Assembly: GCF_000691225.1 (NCBI RefSeq)
Contig: NZ_JMSZ01000016.1
Span: 744,001 to 808,000, forward strand
Direction: 5' to 3'
DNA: 64,000 bases
Source: Nitrincola lacisaponensis
GTDB taxonomy: Bacteria > Pseudomonadota > Gammaproteobacteria > Pseudomonadales > Balneatricaceae
The position numbers and the translations under genes were made by a program. Shown here one piece after another: positions 10,685 to 20,192 of this stretch. Below the pieces are notes generated by a model. The model did no database searches and had not been told where the DNA came from. It saw nothing but the letters and a program-made list of their open reading frames with translations. How positions within the stretch are numbered: position 1 is the stretch's first letter; each line of letters begins with the position of its first letter.

Positions 10685-11552
10685 TCCTATTTTTAAGGGG
10701 CGTAATCCCCGGTTTCTGTTTGTTTTCCTGTTGGTGCTGACCCTGGGGCTGATCACGGCTGATTTGAATTGGCCGAAGATGAAAGAAGGGCGGATGTATC
10801 TGTCGTTGCTGGTAACACCGTTGCAATGGCTGGTGGATATTCCCTCGCGTGCCGCTGATAGCCTGTCTGATCTGTTTGTCGATCGTGCTGCCTTGATTCG
10901 TGATAATGAACAGCTGCGCGCAGAGGCGCTGGAGCTGCACCGCAAGTCTTTGCGTATGGAGTCGCTGGCAGAGGAAAACCGACAGCTGCGCGAGCTGTTG
11001 AATGCCCAGCAGCGTCTGGAACCTGAGGTCAGAGCGGTCGAGTTGATTGGTATCAACCCGGATCCGTTTTTACATGAAGTGATTCTGAATCGGGGTTCAG
11101 AGGATGGCTTGAAAATAGGCCAGCCTGTCATTGATGCCGGCGGTATTATGGGGCAAGTGCTTTCACTGGCCCATTATACCAGTCGTGTGATGCTGATTAC
11201 GGACGCCCGTACCGCTATTCCGGTTGAGGTCAATCGCAGCGGTTTTCGTAGTATTGCGCTGGGTAAGGGGGTGTTGAATGAGCTGGAACTCAGTCATGTG
11301 CCCAGTACCGCCGATATTGAAGAAGGTGACCTGCTGGTGACGTCCGGATTGGGTGGCCGCTTCCCACGAGGCTATCCAGTGGCAGTGGTTGAAGAGATTA
11401 TTCGTGATCCGGGCCGTCCTTTCCTGTTGGTAAAAGCACGTCCCTCGGCACGACTGGATCGCAGTCGACAACTGTTGCTGATTGACTACTCGGAGGCTCA
11501 TACGACTCAGTCCATGGCATCTGAAACAGATGCTGTAGTTGAGGAGCCTTAA
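10680..11552 (+). CDS. mreC: Rod-shape determining protein MreC (apparent ATT start)
   Basis: MreC is a bitopic inner membrane protein that activates PBP2/RodA in the elongasome. From the proposed start the protein has 290 residues: a basic N-terminus (NPIFKGRNPRF), one membrane helix (about 13-30), a coiled coil (about 65-110), and the beta-rich periplasmic domain with GIMGQVLSLAHYTSRVMLIT and DLLVTSGLGGRFPRGYPVA. In-frame codons from the upstream TGA at 10638 contain no ATG, GTG or TTG until a TTG at 10731, which would cut the membrane helix and has no ribosome binding site. ATT at 10680 has GGAGG six bases upstream and restores the family N-terminus. A one-base sequence error is the main alternative. 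Confidence 0.9.
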   Translation: MNPIFKGRNPRFLFVFLLVLTLGLITADLNWPKMKEGRMYLSLLVTPLQWLVDIPSRAADSLSDLFVDRAALIRDNEQLRAEALELHRKSLRMESLAEENRQLRELLNAQQRLEPEVRAVELIGINPDPFLHEVILNRGSEDGLKIGQPVIDAGGIMGQVLSLAHYTSRVMLITDARTAIPVEVNRSGFRSIALGKGVLNELELSHVPSTADIEEGDLLVTSGLGGRFPRGYPVAVVEEIIRDPGRPFLLVKARPSARLDRSRQLLLIDYSEAHTTQSMASETDAVVEEP

Positions 11553-11557
11553 GCAGC

Positions 11558-12049
11558 ATGCGGCATGATGCAACTCAGGGTGGCTCCCTGATCATCTTTG
11601 CGACCTTTTTGCTGGGACTGGTACTTAGCCAGATACCACTGCCTGATTTTTTGCTTTGGTATCGTCCCGAGTGGGTGGCGCTGGTGTTAATCTACTGGGT
11701 ATTGATGTTGCCGCATCGTGTGGGCCTGGTGAGCGCTTTCTCGATTGGCATCCTGCTGGATATTATCCGTGGCAGTGTGCTGGGATTGAATGCGCTTTCA
11801 CTGACGCTAATCGCTTATCTGGTGTTGTTGCTGTACAAGCGCCTGCGCATGTTCCCTCTATGGCAACAGTCGATGATGGTGATGGTACTGGTGGGCGTGA
11901 ATCAGCTGCTGTTCTTCTGGATGCAGGGCATTACCGGTACAACGGCAGGTGGGTTGCAATTTATGTTGCCTTCATTGATCAGTGCGTTACTCTGGCCCTG
12001 GGTCTATGTTGTCTTGCATGGTGTACGCAGAACCTTCCGAATAGAGTGA
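11558..12049 (+). CDS. mreD: Rod-shape determining protein MreD
   Basis: A 163-residue inner membrane protein with about five hydrophobic helices, part of the MreBCD elongasome. The RPEWVALVLIYWVLMLPHRV segment after the first helix and the GLLLDIIRGSVLGxxAL-like stretch (here GILLDIIRGSVLGLNAL) are family features. Start ATG at 11558 follows GAGGAG by about ten bases; five bases separate it from mreC. Confidence 0.94.
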   Translation: MRHDATQGGSLIIFATFLLGLVLSQIPLPDFLLWYRPEWVALVLIYWVLMLPHRVGLVSAFSIGILLDIIRGSVLGLNALSLTLIAYLVLLLYKRLRMFPLWQQSMMVMVLVGVNQLLFFWMQGITGTTAGGLQFMLPSLISALLWPWVYVVLHGVRRTFRIE

Positions 12050-12056
12050 ACCAACT

Positions 12057-12665
12057 ATGAGCGAACTGATTCTGGCTTCAGCCTCCCCGCGGCGACGTGC
12101 GTTGCTGGAGCAGATCGGTGTGCCGCACCGTGTCGTGCCTGCCGATATATGCGAGGCAGTTATTCCCGGGGAGTCTCCCGAAGCCTATACACAGCGTCTG
12201 GCGCTGGAGAAGGCCAGGCAGGCGGCGGCTGGTCTGGCGGCTGATTCTGTTATTCTGGCTGCAGATACCACAGTGACCTTGGATGGCCTGCTGTTGGGCA
12301 AGCCTGACAATGAAGCCGAGGCAGTGGCTATGCTGATGGCACTCTCTGGACGTACCCATCAGGTGATGACTGGTGTTGCAGTCATCTCTTCTCAGGGAGA
12401 AGATGTGATCTGTGTTGCCAGCGATGTCAGTTTTGCGCCATTGGATGTTGCTCAGTGCCATACCTACTGGCAGACAGGCGAGCCCCGGGATAAAGCTGGC
12501 GCCTATGCCATTCAGGGGTTGGGTTCGGTGTTTGTAACGCGCCTGAATGGTAGCTATTCCAATGTCGTCGGCTTGCCGTTGCATGAGACGGCGGCCCTGC
12601 TGCAACGCCATGGTGTGCGGGTGTGGCAACTGGATGAGACAGAAAAGGAGCATTCCTGTGGCTGA
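12057..12665 (+). CDS. maf: Maf-family nucleoside triphosphate pyrophosphatase
   Basis: A 202-residue cytoplasmic house-cleaning enzyme that hydrolyses non-canonical or excess nucleoside triphosphates to monophosphates. The family signature LILASASPRRRALLEQ opens the protein, and the catalytic AADTTVTLDGLLLGKP and GRTHQVMTGV segments follow. This position, between mreD and rng, is that of the YhdE (dTTP/UTP-directed) branch. Its last eight bases overlap the start of rng. Confidence 0.94.
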   Translation: MSELILASASPRRRALLEQIGVPHRVVPADICEAVIPGESPEAYTQRLALEKARQAAAGLAADSVILAADTTVTLDGLLLGKPDNEAEAVAMLMALSGRTHQVMTGVAVISSQGEDVICVASDVSFAPLDVAQCHTYWQTGEPRDKAGAYAIQGLGSVFVTRLNGSYSNVVGLPLHETAALLQRHGVRVWQLDETEKEHSCG

Positions 12666-14136
12666 AGAAATTCTGATTAACTTTACCCCGATGGAAACCC
12701 GTGTGGCGGTGGTCGAGAACGGCATGCCTCAGGAAATCTACGTCGAGCGTGCCAGTCGGCGTGGTATTGTCGGTAATATTTACAAAGGCAAGGTGGTGCG
12801 GGTATTGCCCGGTATGCAGGCTGCTTTTGTGGATATTGGCCTGGAGCGTGCAGCGTTTATCCCCGTTGATGAGCTGGTCGGCGCTGAAGCCCAGACTGCT
12901 CAGGGAAACCGAACCAGTGTGCCGATTGCCCAGGTGATTCGGGAAGGTGAAACCCTGCTGGTGCAGGTTACCAAGGACCCGATTGGCAGTAAGGGTGCGC
13001 GTTTAACCACGCATCTGTCGATCCCTTCACGTTACCTGGTACTGATGCCACACAATGATCATATCGGCGTGTCTCAGCGAATTGATGATGCGGATGAGCG
13101 CGAACGGCTGAAAACCTTAATGGAACAGCTGATGTCTGAGTCTGCATTGGCCGAGGGCAGTGGTGGTTTTATTCTGCGTACAGTGGCTGAGGGCGCCAGT
13201 GAGCTGGAGTTGCGCACCGATATCGATTTCTTGCGGCGCTTGTGGAAAAACCTGCAGCAGAAAATCACGACCGCCAGTGTGCCCTCCATTGTCTATGAAG
13301 ATTTGCCGTTACATATGCGTGCGTTGCGCGATATGGCGCATGCGGATGTGGAGCGTATTCGTATTGATTCGCGTGAAACCTATCAGAGTGCGGTTGAGTT
13401 TGCTCAGATACTGGTCCCTGAGATCATTGAGAAAATCGAATATTATCCCGGTGAACGTCCCTTGTTTGACATGTTTAATGTCGAAGAAGAGATGCAGAAG
13501 GCTTTAGGGCGCAAGGTGGAACTCAAATCCGGTGGCTATCTGATTTTTGATCAGACCGAAGCCATGACCACGGTGGATATCAATACCGGTGGCTTTGTTG
13601 GGCACCGTAATCTGGAAGAAACCATTTTCAAGACCAATCTGGAAGCAGCGACTGCCATAGGTCGTCAATTGCGTCTGCGTAACCTGGGCGGCATTATCAT
13701 TATCGATTTTATTGATATGACCGATCCTGATCATCAGCGTCAGGTACAGCGTACTCTGGACCGGGTGCTGGAAAAAGATCATGCCAAATGCAAGGTCACC
13801 GGCGTGTCCGAGCTGGGTCTGATCGAGATGACCCGAAAACGCACACGCGAGAGCCTGGAGCATGTTTTGTGCGAGCCCTGTCCTGTCTGTCAGGGTCGTG
13901 GCAGTGTTAAAACCCCGGAAACGGTTTCCTATGAAATTTTCAGGGAGATACTGCGTCAGCATCGGGCTTATGATACCGAGAGCTATCTGGTTCTGGCAGC
14001 CGTGAGTGTGGTGAATTACCTGCTCGACGAAGCATCTGACCATGTGGCAGAGCTGGAAGCCTTTATCGGCAAAACCATTCGTTTCCAGGCCGAGACGCTG
14101 TATTCCCCGGAACAGTTTGACGTTGTGTTGCGCTGA
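12658..14136 (+). CDS. rng: Ribonuclease G
   Basis: A 492-residue endoribonuclease of the RNase E/G family that matures the 5' end of 16S rRNA and cleaves some mRNAs. An S1 domain (about 35-120, with GNIYKGKVVRVLPGMQAAFV) precedes the catalytic DNase I-like part, with FDQTEAMTTVDINTGG and IIIIDFIDM providing magnesium ligands. The zinc-link cysteines are in CEPCPVCQGRG. Start GTG at 12658 follows AAAAGGAG. Length fits RNase G, without the long RNase E tail. Overlaps maf by eight bases. Confidence 0.96.
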   Translation: MAEEILINFTPMETRVAVVENGMPQEIYVERASRRGIVGNIYKGKVVRVLPGMQAAFVDIGLERAAFIPVDELVGAEAQTAQGNRTSVPIAQVIREGETLLVQVTKDPIGSKGARLTTHLSIPSRYLVLMPHNDHIGVSQRIDDADERERLKTLMEQLMSESALAEGSGGFILRTVAEGASELELRTDIDFLRRLWKNLQQKITTASVPSIVYEDLPLHMRALRDMAHADVERIRIDSRETYQSAVEFAQILVPEIIEKIEYYPGERPLFDMFNVEEEMQKALGRKVELKSGGYLIFDQTEAMTTVDINTGGFVGHRNLEETIFKTNLEAATAIGRQLRLRNLGGIIIIDFIDMTDPDHQRQVQRTLDRVLEKDHAKCKVTGVSELGLIEMTRKRTRESLEHVLCEPCPVCQGRGSVKTPETVSYEIFREILRQHRAYDTESYLVLAAVSVVNYLLDEASDHVAELEAFIGKTIRFQAETLYSPEQFDVVLR

Positions 14137-14146
14137 GTAGCCACCG

Positions 14147-17100
14147 ATGAAACGCAAGCTTGCCAAGCTGTATCGGGTGTTGTTGGTGCTGGCACTGATT
14201 CCGGCACTGCTGATCCTGTCATTACGTCTGGGGTTGCCCCAGCTATCCCGTTTTTCGGATGAAATATCGGCCTATCTCAGTTCTACGCTGGGTGTTCAGC
14301 TGCGTATAGGGGCCTTGCATGCGTCTCTGGAGCAATTACAGATACGCCTGCACCTGGAGGATCTGACCCTGTTAAGTCAGGATGCATCTGCACCGATGGT
14401 TTCGGTAAAGGCAGAACGTCTGGATCTGACCCTGGATCTGCTGCGCAGTCTGCAATATCGGGTTCCCGTGTTTCGTATGGCGGAATTACAGCAGGCGGAT
14501 GTGTTGTGGCAACAGCAGCAGGGGCGCTGGTTGCCCGATATGGGGGCGTCGTCGGGAGAGGGTGCACCGTCTCTGCTGGCGCTGCTGTCCTACCAGCCAT
14601 CTCTGGTGTTGCGTAACGTTCACTTGGGGCTACAGCCCGAAGGCGGTGAGCTGCAGTTGATTTCACCGATCAACGCCATGTTTGAGGCGGCAGCAGGAGA
14701 GTATCAGATCAGTGGTTCTGCGCGTATGCCCAGAATAGGTGAGGATGCCTATGCTGTTTTCGCGTTGCATGCTTTGAGTCTGGATTTTGATGACCTGTTG
14801 GCTGGTCATTATCGTTTCTTCTTGCAGAGTGATGCGCTGGGTCCCGAGGTCTTGAATCTGGGGGTGTTGCCGCTGGAAATGGATGCTCTGAACCTGTCTG
14901 CCCATGTCTGGGGAGAGTGGCAGGCCTCCCGATTGACCGAGCTGCAGGGGGATTTTTCGATAACGCCTCTGGCATTATCCGGCGATCGCTGGCCTGAGAT
15001 TGATCATCTGCGCAGTCGTTTTGTGCTGTTACCTGTGACCGATGGTCAGTATCAGTTGCAGTTGCGGGGAATTCAGGCTGCGACTCAAGGTGTGCTGCTG
15101 AGCTTGCCGGAATTAATCACCGAGTTTCATCTGGCTACCGGGCAGCAGTGGGTGATGCCTGAGTTTGTGCGTTTGTCTGAACTGGATCTGGCGGGTGTAC
15201 ACCACTGGGTTGATCAGCTGGATATTCTGCCTGAAGCGGCTGAATCTGTGTTGGCCCGTTTGGCTCCTGCCGGGCAGGTCAGTGATCTGTTGATCGCCTG
15301 GCAGCAGCCGGAAGACTGGTTAAGCTTCATACTTGAGGCACGACTGGATGAGGTGGCTGTATCTGCCTGGGAGGATGCACCTGAAGCATCCGGTATCAGT
15401 GGACAGCTGCAAGCGACCCTGACCGAGGGGACCATCCTGCTGGAAAGCGCAGCCTTTACCCTGAATTTCCCTGAGTTGTTTGGCAGTGGCTGGCAGTATT
15501 CAGAGGCCAGTGGTCAGGTCAGTTGGCAGGTGACCGGGGAGGCTTTACGACTGAACAGTGGTTTGCTGAGTCTGAGCAATGAAGCGATTCATGCCAAAGG
15601 CCGTTTTGGCCTTTACCGTCCTTTCGATCCGGAAGAGCAGATTGAATTCAGTCTGTTAATCGGGATTACCGACACTGATGCGTTGCAAACCGAGTTTTAC
15701 ACGCCGCCGCGTGAGCTGGGTGAAACGCTTTATGATTGGCTGAAGTCCGCCATCCGTGCCGGGCAGGTCAATCAGGCTGGATTGATGATTCATGCTGGTC
15801 TGCGCCCTCAAGCACACCATTTACCTGTGAGTGTGCAACTGTTTCTGGATGCTGAACAGGCTGAGTTTGCGTTCCATCCTGACTGGCCAGTGGTTCAGGA
15901 TGGTCAGATTTTCCTGCACTTGAGAGATACCGAGCTGCGCATCGATATTGCTTCAGGCAGTATTCTGAATTCTGACATCAATAGTGGTTGGGTATATCTG
16001 CCGAGAGATAGCCAGCAGTTACATGTAGCGGCTGTGTTACAGGGAGATGCGTCGGACTTCAGCCTGTTGCTGCAGGAATCGGCATTAGGCGGTTATCTTG
16101 GCAGCGGTTTTGATGACTGGCAGTTACGGGGTGATACGCAGACCCGCCTGGGGCTGAGGGTGCCGGTGGATAATCCGGATGCCATCGATGTACAGGTATC
16201 CAGTCGTTTGCAAGGCAGTCAGTTGCATTTGCAGGATCGAGATCTGCGTTTTAATGATATCAGTGGGCAGGTGGTGTACACCACTCAGGCCGGGTTGCGA
16301 TCCACCGGATTGCGTGGACGCCTGTATGGTGAAGCAATAGAGGCTGACATATCGACACAGGGTGAGCGCACCCGTGTGGCTCTTCAGGGGATGATTGCAA
16401 CAGAGCATCTGGATCATTTGACCGGGTTGTCGCTGGGTGATCGCTTTGATGGCAAAAGTCAGGTGGATCTGGCATTGACGCTCTGCGCCGAGCAAGGCAG
16501 CTGTCCGCGTCTGGAGCTGAGCTCCAATCTGCTGGGAACTGCCATCGATTTACCTGCCGGATTGGGCAAATCGGCGGATCAGCAGCGCTTGCTCAATGTA
16601 GACCTGTATCCGGAGCAGCAGCGTCTGCATTTCAGTTATGACACCTTACTCCAGGGGGTGATGGATCTGTCACAGCCTCTGCGCGGGCAGCTGCTGTTTG
16701 GTTCAGGGGTTGCAGTTCTGCCGCAGTCCTCACATTTGGAGTTGCGAGGCAGTGTGCCGCAATTCAGTGTACAGGGCAGGGTGCTGCGTTTTGCAGATGA
16801 CAGCTGGCAGGCGCATCTGGATCACCTGCATTGGCGTTCCAGTGAGGCTGAGGCATCCACTGTGCCGACACCGCCGGTCACAGAGTCTCCTGTCGATGTC
16901 AGTGGTTATCCACAGCTCAGCCTGAAAATAGATGATTTAAGAGTAGGAGAGCGGGCGCTGGGTCAGTGGTCGCTGGATATGAAGCCTCAACGCCAGCATG
17001 TCAGCTATGAGTCCATCAGTGGGCAGTTGCAGGGCTTCACGGTGACAGGGCATGCACATTGGCAGGCAGGACAGCACCCTAGCACCGACTTGACGTTAAA

Positions 17101-17725
17101 CCTGAATGGCGCTGACTTGGCTGAAGTGCTGGAGCACTGGGGGCAGGGACGTCCGATAGAAACCCAGGCACTGAGTGCAACAGCACAGTTGACCTGGCGG
17201 GGAGCACCCTGGCAGTTTGGTGTGTCGTCACTGGACGGTGTATTCAGTTTTCAGGCGGATCAGGGGCGAATTATTGAGTCAGGCAGTGGTGCCAATCTGT
17301 TACGTGTGTTTGGTTTGCTTAATCTGAACACACTGTCACGCCGCTTGCGTCTGGATTTCAGTGATTTGCTGAAACGAGGGCTGGTTTTTGATCAGCTGAA
17401 AGCTGATTATGAATTGAATAAAGGAGTTGCCACCACACGTGATGCACTGATCATGACCGGGCCTTCTGCCAATATGGAGATTACCGGGCAGGTGGATCTG
17501 AATACACAACAGCTGGACAAAACCATTCAGGTCAGTGTGCCTTTGGGCAGTAACCTGACGTTAGGGGCTGTGTTGTTGGGCGCACCTCAAGTGGCGGGTG
17601 CCTTGTTTATTTTTGATCGGATTATGGGCGACCGGATCGAAAAAATGACCCGTATCGCCTACACCCTGAAAGGGGACTGGGACGACCCGCAGCTTAACCT
17701 GCTGAATCCTGCCGGGGGGCGTTAA
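14147..17725 (+). CDS. yhdP: YhdP-family AsmA-like phospholipid transport protein
   Basis: A very large (1192 residues) inner-membrane-anchored periplasmic protein of the TamB/YdbH/YhdP group, which bridges inner and outer membranes and moves phospholipids outward. One N-terminal membrane helix (about 9-29) is followed by long repetitive beta-rich sequence. The C-terminal AsmA-like part contains NLLRVFGLLNLNTLSRRL and ends GDWDDPQLNLLNPAGGR. Start ATG is 10 bases after rng, as in pseudomonads. Family members run about 1250-1300 residues, so this one is slightly short. The gene is convergent with darP with almost no gap. Confidence 0.92.
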   Translation: MKRKLAKLYRVLLVLALIPALLILSLRLGLPQLSRFSDEISAYLSSTLGVQLRIGALHASLEQLQIRLHLEDLTLLSQDASAPMVSVKAERLDLTLDLLRSLQYRVPVFRMAELQQADVLWQQQQGRWLPDMGASSGEGAPSLLALLSYQPSLVLRNVHLGLQPEGGELQLISPINAMFEAAAGEYQISGSARMPRIGEDAYAVFALHALSLDFDDLLAGHYRFFLQSDALGPEVLNLGVLPLEMDALNLSAHVWGEWQASRLTELQGDFSITPLALSGDRWPEIDHLRSRFVLLPVTDGQYQLQLRGIQAATQGVLLSLPELITEFHLATGQQWVMPEFVRLSELDLAGVHHWVDQLDILPEAAESVLARLAPAGQVSDLLIAWQQPEDWLSFILEARLDEVAVSAWEDAPEASGISGQLQATLTEGTILLESAAFTLNFPELFGSGWQYSEASGQVSWQVTGEALRLNSGLLSLSNEAIHAKGRFGLYRPFDPEEQIEFSLLIGITDTDALQTEFYTPPRELGETLYDWLKSAIRAGQVNQAGLMIHAGLRPQAHHLPVSVQLFLDAEQAEFAFHPDWPVVQDGQIFLHLRDTELRIDIASGSILNSDINSGWVYLPRDSQQLHVAAVLQGDASDFSLLLQESALGGYLGSGFDDWQLRGDTQTRLGLRVPVDNPDAIDVQVSSRLQGSQLHLQDRDLRFNDISGQVVYTTQAGLRSTGLRGRLYGEAIEADISTQGERTRVALQGMIATEHLDHLTGLSLGDRFDGKSQVDLALTLCAEQGSCPRLELSSNLLGTAIDLPAGLGKSADQQRLLNVDLYPEQQRLHFSYDTLLQGVMDLSQPLRGQLLFGSGVAVLPQSSHLELRGSVPQFSVQGRVLRFADDSWQAHLDHLHWRSSEAEASTVPTPPVTESPVDVSGYPQLSLKIDDLRVGERALGQWSLDMKPQRQHVSYESISGQLQGFTVTGHAHWQAGQHPSTDLTLNLNGADLAEVLEHWGQGRPIETQALSATAQLTWRGAPWQFGVSSLDGVFSFQADQGRIIESGSGANLLRVFGLLNLNTLSRRLRLDFSDLLKRGLVFDQLKADYELNKGVATTRDALIMTGPSANMEITGQVDLNTQQLDKTIQVSVPLGSNLTLGAVLLGAPQVAGALFIFDRIMGDRIEKMTRIAYTLKGDWDDPQLNLLNPAGGR

Positions 17726-17726
17726 A

Positions 17727-18248
17727 TCAGTCCAGCTCAGCGGTTTCGCGCAGGAAGCGGAAAAGCTTGCGGAACTGTGTGGGTGGTTGTTGTTTCTCTT
17801 GCTCGCGACGTGTGTTGCGGATCAATTGACGCAGCTGCTGGATGTCGGTTTGGGGATATTCCTGAATAAAGGCTTCCAGTGCAGTTGTACCCGCCTCGCC
17901 CGGCTGCAGCAGACGCTCGCGCCACTGTTCCAGTGCGTGAAACTTCTGGTTGTGTGCCTGGCTGGCGGTATCAAAGGTGTCCAGTGCCGCTCGAATGGCT
18001 TCGATGTCTGCATGGCGCATCAATTTGCCGATATACTGCATGTGCCGCTTCAATGCGCCATTAGAGGTGATACGGCGTGTTTCCGCGATAGCTGCGCGCA
18101 GTGTCGCATCCATAGGGACCTTTTCCTGCTGATCGGCTCGCAGCTCTGTAATGCGTTTGCCCAGTTGTTTGAGGGCTTCCATCTGCCGTTTGATTTCTGA
18201 GCGGCTGATGATTTCATCATCCTCAAACACCTGTTTATCTGAATTCAT
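17727..18248 (-). CDS. darP: Ribosome biogenesis factor YjgA/DarP
   Basis: A 173-residue DUF615 protein that binds late 50S precursors and helps the peptidyl transferase centre mature. The start region EDDEIISRSEIKRQMEAL and the SNGALKRHMQYIGKLMR segment are conserved. Located at the end of the minus-strand block, seven bases after ptsO. In many relatives tldD and pmbA flank this gene; neither is here. Confidence 0.93.
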   Translation of the reverse strand: MNSDKQVFEDDEIISRSEIKRQMEALKQLGKRITELRADQQEKVPMDATLRAAIAETRRITSNGALKRHMQYIGKLMRHADIEAIRAALDTFDTASQAHNQKFHALEQWRERLLQPGEAGTTALEAFIQEYPQTDIQQLRQLIRNTRREQEKQQPPTQFRKLFRFLRETAELD

Positions 18249-18255
18249 ATCGCTG

Positions 18256-18525
18256 TTATTCCGGTTCGTCGAAACGGTTGTTGATCAGTGTGGTGAGAGC
18301 GCTGTGCGCTTCAGTTTCATCATCACCTTCTATGTGCAGTATCAGTTCTGTGCCCTTGCTGGCAGCGAGCATCATGACGGCCATAATACTTTTGCAGTCC
18401 ACACAACGGCCATTTTTCTCAACCTGAATCTGACTGGCGTAGTTTCCGGCCAGGGTGCTGAGTTTGGCCGCTGCTCTGGCATGCAGTCCGAGTTTGTTGA
18501 TGATGGTAATAGGAGCTTTAATCAT
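18256..18525 (-). CDS. ptsO: Phosphocarrier protein NPr of the nitrogen PTS
   Basis: An 89-residue HPr-like phosphocarrier that relays phosphate from EI-Ntr to EIIA-Ntr. The phosphorylatable histidine is in KLGLHARAAAK and the regulatory Ser region is KSIMAVMMLAASKG. It sits directly downstream of rapZ and ptsN, the standard rpoN-linked arrangement. No membrane component is encoded, consistent with a purely regulatory PTS. Confidence 0.95.
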   Translation of the reverse strand: MIKAPITIINKLGLHARAAAKLSTLAGNYASQIQVEKNGRCVDCKSIMAVMMLAASKGTELILHIEGDDETEAHSALTTLINNRFDEPE

Positions 18526-18535
18526 GCGGACTCTA

Positions 18536-19393
18536 TCAGTTCAGTTCACGGTGACGGACGTGCACATTATCCATAGACTGGCGGAAATGACCAGCCAGGT
18601 TTTCAGCCAGGTAAACAGAGCGATGCTGTCCACCCGTGCAGCCAATGGCTACTGTCAGATAACTACGGTTATCCTGACGAATACGGGGTAACCAGCGTTC
18701 CAGGAACCGGGTGATATCCTGCTGCATTTCTGCTACATCAGGAGACTGTTGCAGAAAGGCCTGTACTGGTTGATCCAGGCCTGTTAATGGGCGTAACTCA
18801 GGAATCCAGTGTGGATTCGGCAGACTGCGAACATCAAATGTAAAATCTGTATCCAGTGGTGTGCCGTGCTTGAAACCAAATGACTCAAACAGCAGCGACA
18901 GGGATTGTTCGCGGCTTTGGGTAATACGCAGTTTTACCCGGTCACGCAGTTCGTAAAGTGTCATGCGTGTGGTATCGATACGCATGTCCGCCAGCGAGGC
19001 AATAGGCTCCAGCAAGACACGCTCCTGATCAATGGCGTCCCTGAGACCGGAGTACAGATCAGTTAACGGGTGCTTGCGACGCGTGGCACTGAAACGTTTA
19101 AGCAGTGTGGCTTCTGAGGCATCCAGATAGATGACTTCACAGACCAGGTCTGTGTATTGCTTCAGTTGCTCCAGTAATGTTGGAAAGCGCTCCAGATTAC
19201 TGGTCAGGTTGCGTGCATCGATACTGACCGCAATTCGAGAGGGGCCCCCCTGGGTATCGGTCATTTGCCGGATCAGTTCCGGCAGCAGCATGGCCGGCAG
19301 GTTGTCGATGCAATAAAAGCCGGCATCCTCCAGTGCTTGCAGGGCCGTGGTTTTGCCTGAACCTGAGCGACCGCTCAACACGACCAGTTTCAT
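18536..19393 (-). CDS. rapZ: RNase adapter protein RapZ
   Basis: A 285-residue RNA-binding adapter. In enterics it presents the sRNA GlmZ to RNase E and so controls glucosamine-6-phosphate synthesis. The P-loop GRSGSGKTTAL is at the N-terminus. The C-terminal domain has FDVRSLPNPHW and AIGCTGGQHRSVYLAE, both strongly conserved. Four bases from ptsN, so translation is likely coupled. Whether a GlmZ-like RNA exists in this organism is not visible here. Confidence 0.96.
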   Translation of the reverse strand: MKLVVLSGRSGSGKTTALQALEDAGFYCIDNLPAMLLPELIRQMTDTQGGPSRIAVSIDARNLTSNLERFPTLLEQLKQYTDLVCEVIYLDASEATLLKRFSATRRKHPLTDLYSGLRDAIDQERVLLEPIASLADMRIDTTRMTLYELRDRVKLRITQSREQSLSLLFESFGFKHGTPLDTDFTFDVRSLPNPHWIPELRPLTGLDQPVQAFLQQSPDVAEMQQDITRFLERWLPRIRQDNRSYLTVAIGCTGGQHRSVYLAENLAGHFRQSMDNVHVRHRELN

Positions 19394-19396
19394 GGG

Positions 19397-19861
19397 TCAG
19401 CCTTGCGAGCCTGAAAGTTCGACAAAGCGCTGGTAGAGAGCCTGGTCGTCAGTGCATTGGCGCAGTGACTCACGGATATCTGATTGACTGAACATCTCCG
19501 CCAGACCGGCCAGGGTTTGCAGATGTGCGGTAGCCGCATCCTCCGGTACCAGCAGGCAGCACAGCAGGTCGACCGGACGATTGTCTATGGCATCGAAGTC
19601 AACCGGCTCTTTCAGGGTAATCAGAAGTGCCAGTGCCCGGTCACAGCCAGCAAGGCGACAGTGGGGGATTGCCACACCGTCGCCAATGCCCGTGCTACCG
19701 AGACGTTCACGATTCAACAAGGCGCTGAAAACATCTTCTGCTTCCAGTGATTCGTTGTCAGAGGCCAGTAGTTCACTGGCCAGTTCCAAAACGCGTTTTT
19801 TGCTGACGGCATCCAGATGACAGCGTGTCATGGATGGTGTCAGCAGCTCGGATATAGGCAT
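19397..19861 (-). CDS. ptsN: Nitrogen-PTS EIIA component
   Basis: A 154-residue EIIA-Ntr protein, the terminal phosphoacceptor of the regulatory PTS, influencing potassium and nitrogen responses. The active histidine is in GDGVAIPHCRL. The N-terminus (ISELLTPSMTRCHLDAVSKK) matches the family. Encoded between hpf and rapZ. Confidence 0.95.
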   Translation of the reverse strand: MPISELLTPSMTRCHLDAVSKKRVLELASELLASDNESLEAEDVFSALLNRERLGSTGIGDGVAIPHCRLAGCDRALALLITLKEPVDFDAIDNRPVDLLCCLLVPEDAATAHLQTLAGLAEMFSQSDIRESLRQCTDDQALYQRFVELSGSQG

Positions 19862-19881
19862 GAGAAAGTCTGTTTCCAGGG

Positions 19882-20172
19882 TTATTTATGAGACTTCATT
19901 TTTTCCTTGTGCTTAATGACCTGACGATCCAGTTTGTCGATCATGGCATCAATAGCTGCATACATATCTTCATGCTCAGACTGAGCGAAAATCTCACCTC
20001 CAGCAACATGCAGGTCTGCTTCGGCTTTCTGGCGTTGCTTCTCAACACTGAGGGTCACCTGTACATTGGTAATATTGTCGAAATGACGCTCCAGACGCTC
20101 GAACTTGCTACGAACATAGTCGTTGAGGGAATCAGTCAGTTCTACGTGATGACCTGTGATATTGATCTGCAT
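19882..20172 (-). CDS. hpf: Ribosome hibernation promoting factor (short form)
   Basis: A 96-residue short HPF/YfiA-type protein that binds the 30S decoding region and helps form 100S dimers in stationary phase. MQINITGHHVELTDSLNDYV and the lysine-rich C-terminus VIKHKEKMKSHK fit the family; no dimerisation domain of the long form is present. AAGGAGAT precedes the ATG. It follows rpoN, as in enterics and pseudomonads. Confidence 0.95.
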   Translation of the reverse strand: MQINITGHHVELTDSLNDYVRSKFERLERHFDNITNVQVTLSVEKQRQKAEADLHVAGGEIFAQSEHEDMYAAIDAMIDKLDRQVIKHKEKMKSHK

Positions 20173-20192
20173 GGTATATCTCCTTAGTGCCG

